A stretch of DNA of 64,000 bases from Inia geoffrensis. Its lineage: Eukaryota > Chordata > Mammalia > Artiodactyla > Iniidae. Positions 34,944 through 45,865 of the stretch are shown here, in pieces. The translations under genes were made by a program, and so were the position numbers. The DNA lies in assembly GCA_036417435.1 (NCBI GenBank), contig CM070904.1, positions 60,768,408-60,832,407 of the forward strand, in the 5' to 3' direction. Numbering within the stretch: position 1 is the first letter of the stretch; each line of letters begins with the position of its first letter. The notes beneath the pieces are model-generated. The model was not told the origin of the DNA and did not search any database. It saw only the letters and a list, made by a program, of their open reading frames with translations.

Positions 34944-35076
34944 GGAGTTTGCCTGGCGTGATCCCGAGTTACCTGAAGTCATTCACATGCTGCAGCACCA
35001 GTTCCCGTCAGTTCAGGCAAACGCAGCAGCCTACCTGCAACACCTGTGCTTTGGCGACAATAAAGTGAAGCTGGAG
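34944..35076 (+). CDS. PKP4: PKP4 internal exon (exon f): first armadillo repeat
   Basis: This codes about residues 522-566, opening the armadillo domain: [20 protein letters not shown], then [20 protein letters not shown] and VKLE. The pattern of hydrophobic heptads and the [14 protein letters not shown] motif is the first armadillo repeat of the p120/plakophilin family, the surface that binds the cadherin juxtamembrane region. Length is 133 nt; its first base completes the Arg codon begun before the GC-AG intron, and it ends in phase 0 with GAG^GTACAG. One substitution relative to human as I recall it (KLE for KME). Confidence 0.97.
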
Positions 35077-36414
35077 GTACAGGACCAGTGCCTGGGATGC
35101 CAGAGTTGGCAGGGCGGGGAATGGGGAGGGCCGAGCAGTGCCTTTCCGTTTAGCAGCTGCGTGCTTGTATGCTTCAGAAATGACCAGATGCAATCTAGAG
35201 GCCCTTTTCAAGGGGTGTTCTGATACCAGTTACCCTTTTACTTCTCAGCTATGCATTTCAATATTTCTTGGGAAAATCTGGGATGAGATTATTTCTTGAA
35301 GTACATTTAGCATTTTCAAATCATGTGTCCACTCATTAGCTTATTCATAAAACATGAAACAAAATCAATTTAACCTGCATTTTAAAAGTATTTTCTATAA
35401 ATCTATTAGATACAAATTACAGTATGTACTTGTGAACTCATGTATTTTATGAGATTCTGGTCAGAATCGGTGCCAACACACAATTAAGTAAAGGATTTAT
35501 AACCATTACTAATACTGAACATATATGAATATTTTATTTCAGATTTTAAGCTTTTGGGGCTTTTACAGAAGCATAGTGAGTCATTGATATTGGCTAGATT
35601 TAACATTTTAGACCTTTTGTCCTCCTGCAATGTCATATGGAACTTAAGCGTTTTTCACCCCTTAAAATTTAGAACAACACACAGTTACAGACTAAAGGTG
35701 AATGCAGTAAATAAAGCCCCAAAATAGTCACATAAATATTAATGAAGTGACAAATGGAAGAAACTTTAGGGAGAGTCACCTAGAGAAACAATTCTAGAAA
35801 GCAAATGACTTCAGTCAAAAATCTCTTCCTGGGGCTTCCCTGGTGGCGCAGTGTTTGAGAGTCCGCCTGCCGATGCAGGGGACGCGGGTTCATGCCCCTG
35901 TCCGGGAAGATCCCACATGATGTGGAGTGGCTGGGCCCGTGAGCCATGGCCGCTGAGCCTGCGTGTCCAGAGCCTGTGCTCCGCAACGGGAGAGGCCACA
36001 GCAGTGAGAGGCCCTCGTACCGCAAAAAAAAAAAAAAAAAAAAAATCTTCCTGTGTTGTCTTCGACCCTGCATACAGTTTTGTTGTGTTCGTGTATTTGT
36101 GCATTTCACTTGGAAGTGACAGCATAATCCCTGCCTACATTCAGAGGGTTGGCGTATGACCATGTTACCTGCATGTGGCCGTTAATCCACCTAAGTCTCC
36201 CTTCCCTTCTTTAAGCCATGAACCCGTGAAAAGAGCTTCATCTTAGAGAATGTCCTTAAAATTTATAGAACATGTATTTTTTTAGAATAAAAAATCATCA
36301 TTTGAAATGACCTGGAGTCGTATGTTTTCCGTGATCTTTCCATAACAGACTTTTGTTTGATCTCTGATTGACCACATGTCACTTAGGCCTGGTACCTAAT
36401 ATTTTTCATTCTAG
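35077..36414 (+). other. PKP4: PKP4 intron (1.3 kb)
   Basis: A GT-AG intron, phase 0, with one sense SINE at 35832-36045. The rest is unique AT-rich sequence with no other feature recognised. Confidence 0.9.
35832..36045 (+). mobile_element. CHR-2-like SINE, sense
   Basis: Starts GGGCTTCCCTGGTGGCGCAG, ends CCTCGTACCGC and a run of about 22 A. The 8-bp repeat TCTTCCTG flanks it (35824-35831 and 36046-36053). Close to the family pattern and therefore fairly young. Confidence 0.93.
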
Positions 36415-36628
36415 GTGTGTAGGTTAGGGGGAATCAAGCATCTGGTTGACCTTTTGGACCACAGAGTTTTGGAAGTTCAGAAGAATGCTTGTGGTGCCCT
36501 CCGAAACCTTGTTTTTGGCAAGTCTACAGATGAGAATAAAATCGCGATGAAGAATGTTGGTGGGATACCTGCCTTGTTGCGACTGTTGAGAAAATCTATT
36601 GATGCAGAAGTAAGGGAGCTGGTCACAG
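36415..36628 (+). CDS. PKP4: PKP4 internal exon (exon g): armadillo repeats
   Basis: This codes about residues 567-638: [60 protein letters not shown] and [12 protein letters not shown]. It shows classical armadillo features: the GGIxxLVxLL and ALRNLVFG motifs, and the Asn of the repeat's third helix. Length is 214 nt, entered in phase 0 after CATTCTAG and left in phase 1 with ACAG^GTGGGT. It is intact. Confidence 0.98.
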
Positions 36629-37019
36629 GTGGGTAAAGAATGTGATCGTGTCTTGGAGGAGACGTGGAAAACCATCTAGATTCTGCCCACGTATGGTGGC
36701 ATCGTGAAGGACTTGGAGGTTCTAGGTTGGAGGTGACGATACAGTGCTCACAACTGTGACAAAGGCTGTGTGTAAGTTAACCTAATGATTCAGAAGGTAC
36801 TTGCAGTGCTGCAGTCACCTCGACTAGTATCATTTATTGTACTTGTTAGTGCGTAAGTATCAGCTAACAGATGTCACAGAGGGCTGAATACGTCATTTTT
36901 AATTATATATTCCATAGTAATTACTTGTTTTAAATAGACTGGCTCTCCTTCATTATGAAAATAAACTGTACTTAATGGATTGGCTGGCTACCTTCCACTT
37001 CAGTTCAGCCTATGTCTGA

Positions 37020-37640
37020 AAGCCTGTTAGTATGTCAGATGCTTCTCTGGGCACTGGAGATGTAAAGTTGAATAAAACTCAGTCCCTGCCCTCAAGTAGC
37101 ACTTCGATTCCAGAGGAACACAAGTGATTTTCTGTGAATGTCAGTGAAACGTGCAAGTGCTGGACTCCGTAGCGGTTGCATTGGGAGCACGGCAGATGGG
37201 TAGGGAAGTTCTCTGGTCAGTGTGAAACCAAAGCTGGCCTAAAGGTTGAGGAGGCATTGGCTGGGTATACAGGGGAAATATTTCCAGTCGCAAGCAGAGG
37301 CTCGGAGACAGCATGGGTTACAGGGGCGGAGCTGCCAGCAGGAGGGGGATGCTGAAAGGAGACAAGAGCAGAGAGAAACACAGGCCTGGTTTGGGGAACT
37401 TGTGTCCCACATGCAGTGGGAGTGATTACAGGGCATGGCGTGGCTAGTTAGGGCTTTTATATGCATTCTTCCAGCAGGCAGTAGGGGTGGGGGATTGATT
37501 TGAAGTAGATGAGCCTGGCACCTGGGAGGCCTATGAGGAGGTCAGTAGTCTAGAGATAATAGCTTGAACTGTATCAGTGGTAGAAGGAAGGGGTGGGCAG
37601 TGGAGAAGAGGAAACAATGAGAGAAATATTTCGTGGCCAG
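37020..37640 (+). mobile_element. L2-like ancient LINE fragments
   Basis: GGGCACTGGAGATGTAAAGT, ACTCAGTCCCTGCCCTCAAG and the later 'ttacagggcatggcgtggctagttagggctttta' follow the usual L2 3' order. Diverged and discontinuous; boundaries rough. Confidence 0.55.
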
Positions 37641-37734
37641 GCTACGATGGTCCAACGTGGGGAGTGAGAGTCCCAGAGGAACTGAGTGATGCTTTGTCTT
37701 GAGGTCAAGCTGAGAGAACAGTTCTGCAGGAGGG

Positions 37735-38159
37735 CGATTAATGACAGCACTGTTTATAACAGAGTATTAGGGGGAAATACTGAGCATTCATTGGTAGGAA
37801 AACGGTTAAATAAATGGCAGCACATTCACACAGTGAAACCACATAGAAGGGCTAAAATAAGTGCATTAGAGCTCTCTGTAGCAACATAGATAAACCTCTA
37901 GAAACATTGGTAGAATGATAAGCACAGCATGACACTATGGTATAAGTTTTAAAATATGCAGGTTGAGGCTATCTTTATTTTTTGATATAGGCACATGCAA
38001 TAAAGGTAAAATTTTTCATTAGAATGATAAAAGACAGATTCAAGATACTGGTTACCTCTACAGGGTACGGGTAGAGAAAAAGGCATTGAGGAGTATAATC
38101 TGGCTCCACTTCTTTAAAAGGAAAGAGAAATCTGAAACAAAGAAGACAAAATGTTAATA
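37735..38159 (+). mobile_element. Old L1 3'-end fragment, sense, interrupted by a MITE
   Basis: The run 'gacagcactgtttataacagag', 'attggtaggaaaacggttaaataaatggcagcacattcacacagtg', 'aacatagataaacctctagaaac' and 'gatactggttacctctacaggg' is the well-known end of ORF2 and start of the 3' UTR of old L1M-type elements. A DNA transposon starts at 38160 and the L1 may resume after it near 38396. Confidence 0.65.
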
Positions 38160-38393
38160 CAGTTGATCCTTGAACGACCTGGGGGTTGAGGGCCCTGACC
38201 CTCTGTGCAGTCGAAAATCTGCATATAACTTATGGTCAGCCCTCCGTATATGTAGTTCCTCCATATCCACGATTCCACATCTGTGGATTTAACCAGCCAC
38301 CAATTGTGCAATACTATAGTTTTTACTATTGAAAAAAATCTACATATAAGTGGACCTGTGCAGTTCAAACCCATATTGTTCAAAAGTCAACTG
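38160..38393. mobile_element. Tc1/mariner (pogo/Tigger-type, MER2-like) non-autonomous DNA transposon with TA target duplication
   Basis: The ends are inverted repeats: CAGTTGATCCTTGAACGACC at the left against GTTCAAAAGTCAACTG at the right. A TA dinucleotide flanks each side (38158-38159 and 38394-38395). Length is 234 bp and there is no transposase frame. Internal arms are also partly self-complementary (GTGCAGTCGAAAATCTGCATATAA against 'aaaatctacatataagtggacc'-type words). Structure fits a TA-targeting pogo-group MITE; the family name is from memory. Confidence 0.85.
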
Positions 38394-40413
38394 TATTTAA
38401 CAAAGCTAGGGGTGGTGGACATCTGGGTGTGTGTTTTATATTTGCTATGCTATTTTTCATGCTTGAAATAGTTAATTTAAAATGTTTTAACGACATTTCT
38501 TCCAAGTGAATCCCATTCTCCACTAGCTTCCACTATGAAATCAGAGCTTTAGGTTCTATCAGCTGTTATTCAGTAACACTTGGGAATGTAGCAAACCATC
38601 TTGAATCTAATATTTAGTTAAGGGAAATCAACTTTTTCATAAGATATTCATGTTCAAAATAAGTACCCTGTACTTTGAATAAGGTATGAAAATTACGTAC
38701 TAAAAGTAGAATGCACTTTATATATAATCTTAAACTCCAGAATGGACTGCCTGCCCTAATGTAATTTGAATATTAATGTTTTAACACATCTCTATTACAT
38801 ATTGACTTATTAGTAAATCAATTAGTAAACCAATTTAGCTCCCTCTTTATAAAATGCTTTTGAAGCATCAAACCCTCTCACACCAAAAAATAAATTATTT
38901 ACATTTACATACTGTGTATTGTGTGTATGAAATGAAAATTAGAACAAACTAAATAGAATTAAGAAAAAAAAATTATAGACATATCCATTCTAGAAGTTAG
39001 CACAATCACTGTGATTACACCCAAATATTTGTCCTAAGCCCCCTGTTAGGAAGACAGTGTTATTTGCAGTATATGAGTACCTTCTTTCCTCGTTTGATGT
39101 TTCTTTCCCATCATTTTGAACTCTTCTGTGAACGTTCAAGTAATTACTCCCAGTAATACACCTGTGCAGCCAGCAAGGCTGCAGAATGATGTGTGCCGGC
39201 TCCCTGAGGGATCAGCAGTGATCCAGGGTCGACCTGACCTTGGAAGCACAGCTTCTACTAGATTTGGTTCTCTTTTGATTAACTAGGCAGATTTATCATG
39301 ACTTGGTCCTTACATCCTTGATGTGCAGCTTTTTTCTCTTCTTCTGTCATAATTTCCCATGGGAGGAAGAAGTCTTAGCTGCATTTTTGTTTCTGAGGTT
39401 TTATCCTTGGGAGAAACTCTAACAGTGTCTTTCATGAACTGAGCTCAAGGAGTTTGTATGATGTAGTGATAAACAAGAAGTAAAGTGCATGAAAGTTTGG
39501 TGATTTTTTTTTTTTTTCACTTTAGAATAAATCAAATTTATTTGAAGTGGAGCCAGACTTTACTATTAAGGGCTTTTATGTACTAATTTACCTGGTGCGT
39601 ACTCTGGATGTGAGTGCAAATTTAGATGTTTCACTGCATATATCCTCATTTCTGTTTGGGAACAGTACTAAGTTGCTGAGAACACAAAAGTTTTAAGACT
39701 TGGACCTTGACCTTGAAAGAGGATATGAGTTTTCATAATTCAAAAAGCTATTTCCCTAATAGATTGTATCAGTTCCAATATAAAACTAGCAACAACCTCT
39801 GATATTTCTTTTTTGGAAATAGCTGCCAGTAGCTTTTAGGCTTTTTTTAGAAGTATTTTTTGGCCATACTTATAGGTTAGGGAATATTAAGAACTGTTTT
39901 ATAACTCTGTACTTTTACCTGTAACAGTTTATACTGATATGTGGATGGATTGCTTATGAAATGTTTTCTTCAAAAGTAGTCTTTGCTTTGGAATGGCAGT
40001 AGTGTGTAAACAATTCACTGAAATGACAATATATAAAGGAGTTGGACCAGAGGACTTCAGAAGTGAGTTTCCAGTTTCAAAATGCTAAATGTCAGCCCAA
40101 GTTTGATTTGTACATAAACACTATCTACCTAATATGAAACTACCAAGTCATAATAAATCGAGCATAGTTGCTTGGGGTCGTATGTGTATTACATGTATAC
40201 ATGTATTTGTAGGTTAAGATTTATGGAGACAAGAAAAATTATTTATTCACATTTCTCAGTTCCAGAATTTAGTGGTACCAACTTTAACTGATGATCAGTA
40301 ATGTTTTAAGAGCAACTAATCCCGGATGTATTTTAAAGAATGACAAAATCAAGAGAACCTTGAGCTCTTTCATTAACTATTCCTGAAGTCAAATACTCAC
40401 AAGCTGTCTCTAA

Positions 40414-40570
40414 ATCACAGAATCACAAGGTTGGAGGGGACCTCCAAATTCATTTTGTCCAATCAGCCATCCAACGCATGGAGCCCCTGTACGGCTTCCA
40501 CACAAAGTAGCTGCCCACCATGTGCTTGAACCCACAGGGATAGGGGGCTCATTACTTCGTGGGATTAAGA
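40414..40570 (+). mobile_element. L3/CR1-like ancient LINE remnant
   Basis: Contains CACAGAATCACAAGGTTGGA, GGGGACCTCCAAATTCATTT and TGTCCAATCAGCC, the wording of CR1/L3 3' ends (ATAGAATCATAGAAT..GGAAGGGACCT..GTCCAACC). Assignment is by resemblance only. Confidence 0.45.
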
Positions 40571-43500
40571 CTGAGCAGCACAGTTGTCCAGAAAGCAACA
40601 AGAAGACATTAAGTACGACTTGAGAGGCAAGGAAGATAAGCCCTCAGGACCTCATTTTGCCTAAGAGTAGCCCTACAAGAGAAGACCAGCTAGCCCCAAG
40701 TCCAGCCTTCCAGACCTTTCCTAACCAGGAAAGCATGTCCCCGTCTGAACCATTTTCATTGAAACATGTCTGCTCCAAACATGGGTAGCAGGGTGCTATG
40801 TGACTGCATCACCCACCATTCCCTATCAGCTGCCCATCTCCTAGAAGATATCCTTCCAAATTTAATGTTCTTCCAGTGTCTCCACAAAATACTCTGGCCC
40901 TGGCCAACCTTGCACGATGCTTGGCCTTTGTAGGTATGGCCCAAGAGTTCCTCACTGTAAACTATAGTCAACTTAGGGTCATGAAATGTTAAAGCACAAT
41001 GAACCATTGTGTTCAGAATATTGTGTTATTTGAAGAAATTACTGTCCCCTTGAAACTAGGTGTTCTATTGTCCTTAATATTAAGTAATTCAACCTCGTTC
41101 TTAATTCAAAGCCTTTTCTTCCAGTTCCCTTTGTTTCAGTTTGGCATTTTTAATGCAGTTCAATGCAGAAATTTTAGCTATTCTTTTTAAAAGATGTCTT
41201 GCCTTTGCTTTAAATGTAATAACTGCCCAGGGCCTGCATTTTTGGCCACATCTTAATTTGCAGAGGTAGGAAGGAAAAATGCTCTTGGCCCAGTGTATTT
41301 CCCCAGGACAGTGTGGCTGTCATTGTTAATTAAAATAGTTCTCTAGTATGTGACGTGATTCTTGTGTTTTCTTCACTGTGTTGAACATGTTCCAGGTTGG
41401 AACCTAATGAGCTTTTCTTTCAGTAATTGCTGATATGTGTAGGTGCTTAGGCTGAGGTTTTTTATTACCAAGGTACTTTTTACCTTTATTGTGCTTAAGC
41501 CTGAAAGCTGGATGAAGTATCGTTGTTCCCCAGTTGGGTTATAAAATGAATGTCTGCTAGGCCACAAACTATGGGCGGAAAGTGGGAACATCTTGTCACT
41601 AGAAGAGATATGTTGAACTCATTTGTTCAAGATAATTAAATATGTTTCTAAGCTAGGATATACGAGTTTCAAGTTATTGAGCATCCTGAAAGCATCATTT
41701 TTTAAAACCATATAAATTGAAGATATTGCATAGAATCTGCAGGCCTACCTTTTAATGCGCCAGATGTCCCAACATTATCATGCTTCTCTTACCCCATTAA
41801 CACTGGTGTTAAGTACCAAAAAGTAGCCTTTGAATAGTAATGGACTTTGTTTAAATGACTGCTGTATTCACATTCCTTCCAATTTAGCAAGAGATTATTA
41901 GTCATCCATATGGCTAAGTAAAATATTTCCACACTGTTTATTGTAAAATGTTTGGATGCCAGCAGTAGATTCCAGATGCTATGAAGAACGTGAAATTAGG
42001 CGTATTCCCTTCCTGATCATTAGCTCCTTATTTCTAATTAGACAGTAAATTAATAAGAAAATGATAGTTGTGCACCAAGGAAGGTTACATGGGCCAGGCT
42101 CAAGTTTAGCAAAGAGCAGGACACCCTATAAAGAGCAAGAACCTAATGGACATGCATTCAGCCTTTTGGATGATTATGTGCCATTACAGAACGAAACGAT
42201 TACTAAACGTGTCCCCTTGGCCTAACTAACGTGCCTTCAAAACAGTCGTTTATTCCCTGGTGCAGAGAGGAGTTGGCCTATTACTTTCTGTCCTGCTTTT
42301 TGTGGGCCCCTAAGAGCAGAGCTGTCAGGAGTCTCACGGGCAGTTTTCAGAAATCCAGCAACGTCGCCTCCCAATTCCGAGCCCAAGTCAGTAGGATCCT
42401 TACCACTTGGCCCTCTTTATAAAATAATAGCAAGAGGAACGTGCACTCTCCTATTTACTGAACATTTCAAACCATAAAAATTAGTAATGAGAAATAAAAT
42501 GACAAAAGTTTCATTGGTAACAAAACAAAAATAGTTGAATAAATGCAACAACTCTTAATTCAGAGTCACAGAACTTTGAGCTGGAAAGGGCCCTAAAGAA
42601 ATCTTCTATTCTGCCCCCTGTAGTACAAGATGAGAAACTGGGATACAAAGAGATTGAGTCCAGAGGTTGGGTTTCTGACATGCAGGCTGGAGCTCTTCCT
42701 TCCCTGCCTCTGCCCACCCTGGCCCATCCCCAGAATCTGGGGGAGGGTGCAAATGCCCATTTTCACATGTTGTTTCCCTTATTCTCTCAAATTACCACCA
42801 AAAAGGGAAAAGGAAAAAAAAAAATCCCATAATATCTCAGTTAGTCTCTGAATTTCACCCAGGTATATAAATATTTTTGAACGTGGTCACTAGCACAGCC
42901 ACATCAAACTAATGATCAGGTATAATCCTAAAGCTTCAGGTTGCTTAGAAAACACGTGAACTGTGATTTTAGTGTTGTGAGTATTTCAGGATTCACAGTC
43001 TTGAGTATGAAAAGATTTGACCTTGGAAGTGGAATATGACATTCTGTTTTGTGTGCGGGCTTCTAAATGCCGAATAAGATGAGGCAGTCAAGTGGGGAGA
43101 CTCAGAGATTCCTGTAGAATTCAGGTGGTCAGCCAGTGGTCAGGGTGGGGTCTCTCAGCACAAGACCGGCCCCGCAATGACACTCCCTCAGTAAACTAGG
43201 CAGCACGTCGGTATGAGAAGGATGAGAGCACATGATGAAATTCGCAAAAAGAGGTGCCGGAGAGACCCCGCCCAGGTCCCTCGGGTACTTTGCAAGTTTC
43301 TGAGTCTGTCTTATTTCCCGTGGCTTAGGACTGGAGGCACTTTCATCGCTAAGCTTCTGCTCGAACCAGATGAAAAAGTGGAAGCCTTAGTGCCATTACA
43401 AATGAATAAGCACATTCCTGGAACACAAAAAAGTCAGCTGTGGAACCTGCAACTGTGGGACTTTGTCCCAGGGAAATCTCTGTGGTAGTGTAAATAAATT

Positions 43501-43979
43501 CTCTGTCAGAGCATGAAACGACCTGAAGAGCACCCAGGGTGGCCGGGTCGCTGCTCCCACTGCCACCTCTGCATCAGAGCAGTTCTCTCAGGGGGGCTTT
43601 CCCTTCATGTGACCCGTTCGCTTTTACAAACTCGCCCCTAACAGAAAGAATCATCCTTTACGTGCCTTACGGGCAATGCTTAGTCAGCAGTTCTAAATTT
43701 TAAACTGATTGATTTTCAGAGGAAATGCCTTTCCAGGGTACATAGGACTGTATGCCTCCATGAAGCCACTAATCCTCTCAACCTACCCCTGAAGTTGGGA
43801 AATTACCTAGGTAAGAAAGAATATGGTGAAATGCAAAGTGGCTCTGTAAATGGAGCTTTAGAAATCGATAGATCTTCTCAAAGATGCTGTGATCCACCTT
43901 CGTACCTGAAAAATCACAGAAACAAAGGCTTATGTTCTTTAAAGACTAAAAATATAAAGATCTATCATTCAGGTCCTTC

Positions 43980-45500
43980 GGCTGGGGACAAATTTAAGCA
44001 GCGGGAACAGCCCCCTTCAGACTGAATATGTAGGCTGGGGCCCTACCATGTGCAGCGCCTGCGGCTAGCTCAAGTTTTCGGTTCCACACAGCCCCCTCCT
44101 GGGCAGCTTCCTTCTCTCAGATCACCTGAGCCCACACTCACTGCGGTGGGAACCCGAGGTCCTGACCACCATGACCGCAGCTGGGTCTGGCTTTGCCTTC
44201 CCATGCCTGGCATGGAGGATGCCTCAGCTGGGCCGGAAATCTCAGGGAGCAACGAGGGACACAAGGCAAGCCCACCAGGCTGGCCAGGCCAGGCCTCCCT
44301 GCAGGACCCCAGCCCTCGGGGCAGCTGCACTGCCCACCACCTAGGATGCCAGCTGTGCCAACCAGCAAGGAGTGTAGCAAAGCCTAGCCTGGCAGCAGGG
44401 GTACAGGAAGAAGAAAGCCAGGAGCCGGGCCTGTAAGCCAGCTCCAGGACTGCACGTTCAGGTGCCCTGCGGCTCACTGCACACGCTCTCAGGAAACCTC
44501 TGCTGAGATGGTCTCATCTTGGGAGCCCTGGAAACGATTATCCACCACCATGACTTGTTTTCCTGGGAATTTATCCAGAGAAAGGCATTTCTATAACTGA
44601 AGACAGCCCTTTTGTCCCACTCTCAAAATAATTGCTTTCCCATTATTTCAGTTCCGTTACAATTTCGTAATTTATTCACAGCATTCCAGTCCTGGTGGAA
44701 AGTTTGAGTCATTTACCTGAAGCCACAAAATGGCAGACACTTCTCACACTACCTTCTTCCCGCTACCCCCTTGATTTCCTCATTTCTGTTACCTGTACCA
44801 TATTCTCACGCAGGAGGTGAACTGTCGGCTCATCTTTGACATCACCCTCAGCTTGCGTCGGGCTCCACATTCTCATCACAAGCACTCACTCTCCCTTCCT
44901 CTTTGCTTTCCCATCCCCTCTGCACTCCTCCAGGCCCTCATCACATGCTTCCTGACCTACTGTCCTGGGACACAGGCTTTGTCCCTCCTGGTCCATCAGC
45001 TTCACTGTCCCCTCCTGGGATAATGCCCGTCCCTGCGGTCCATCCTTCCCCAGCTGCCGGTCCAAATCTGCAGCCCCTATCCTCCCCTCACCTTCTGGGC
45101 CAACCCTAACCTCAAGGTTTCCCCACTCCTGCCCCTCCCAGCTGGGAGGGCACCCCCCAGCCCACTTATCCCTGGCCTCTGCCCTTCACACGCCAGCTCG
45201 GACACAGTGGTCTCCAGTTCCACACCAAGGCAGAGGTTTGCCTGCTGAGAAAAACATCCAGGGAGAGGCAGCATGGGGTCAGGAGTGAGTGTGGGCTCCA
45301 GAGTCAGATCCACTTGTTTCCTTCCAGCTCTGTGAGCCCCGGCAAATCTCCTCACCCGGTACCAGCTGCCTGGTGAGAAACACAGTACCTGCCTCTTGGC
45401 GTTTCTGTGGAGCTGGCCTTACTGCTCTTCCTACTGGTGGGTGCTTTGTCAGAGCTGCCTGGTGCTGCAACTATTTGTGGCAAGGCCTCCTGGGAGCAGA
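43980..45500. other. GC-rich intronic stretch with no assigned function
   Basis: This stretch is clearly richer in G and C than its AT-rich surroundings, with open frames on both strands (for example 44050-44436 on + and 44070-44477 on -). The translations are Pro/Gly/Ser-rich and match nothing I recognise, and neither strand has splice-site-bounded coding evidence. A MIR lies at about 45.26-45.4 kb. I read the frames as a consequence of GC content, not genes. Confidence 0.4.
45255..45400 (+). mobile_element. MIR SINE remnant, sense
   Basis: GCAGCATGGGGTCAGGAGTG, GTGGGCTCCAGAGTCAGATC, then CTTCCAGCTCTGTGAGCCCC and GGCAAATCTCCTCACC follow the MIR 5'-to-middle order. Confidence 0.7.
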
Positions 45501-45544
45501 GGGCTCACCTACTTGTATCCCTTAGAGCCTGGCATGAAAACGTC

Positions 45545-45865
45545 CCTACCAGCACTTTCCAGTAGAAGTGTAAACGCAGGGCACATGTCATTCTGAACTT
45601 CCTAGTAGCCACATTAAAAAGGAAAAAGAAAAATGTGTTTATAGTGCAGTTTGTTTAACCCAATAGTTCCAAAATATCACTTCAACTTGTAAGCAGTATA
45701 AAAACAATGAGGTGTTTCACATTCATTTTTTTCATACCCGGTCTTCATAAGCCAGTGTGTATTTTACACTTACAGCACATTGCAGTTTGGACCGGCCACA
45801 TTGCACGCGCTCGATAGCCACATGCAGCCAGTGGCTGTTGTATTGGACAGTGCATGTCTAAGCTG
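45545..45865. mobile_element. hAT-like DNA transposon fragment
   Basis: Words such as 'cactttccagtagaagtgtaaacg', GTAGCCACATTAAAAAGG and, at the far end, GCTCGATAGCCACATGCAGC and TATTGGACAGTGCATG match the 'gctgtccaatagaa..gtagccac..catgtggct' pattern of short mammalian hAT elements, in roughly inverted order at the two ends. The family is not determined. Confidence 0.5.

Noticed and set aside
44050..44477. Overlapping 128- and 135-codon frames on opposite strands
   Set aside because: High GC content alone explains long open frames on both strands. No family recognised, no splice-bounded evidence.
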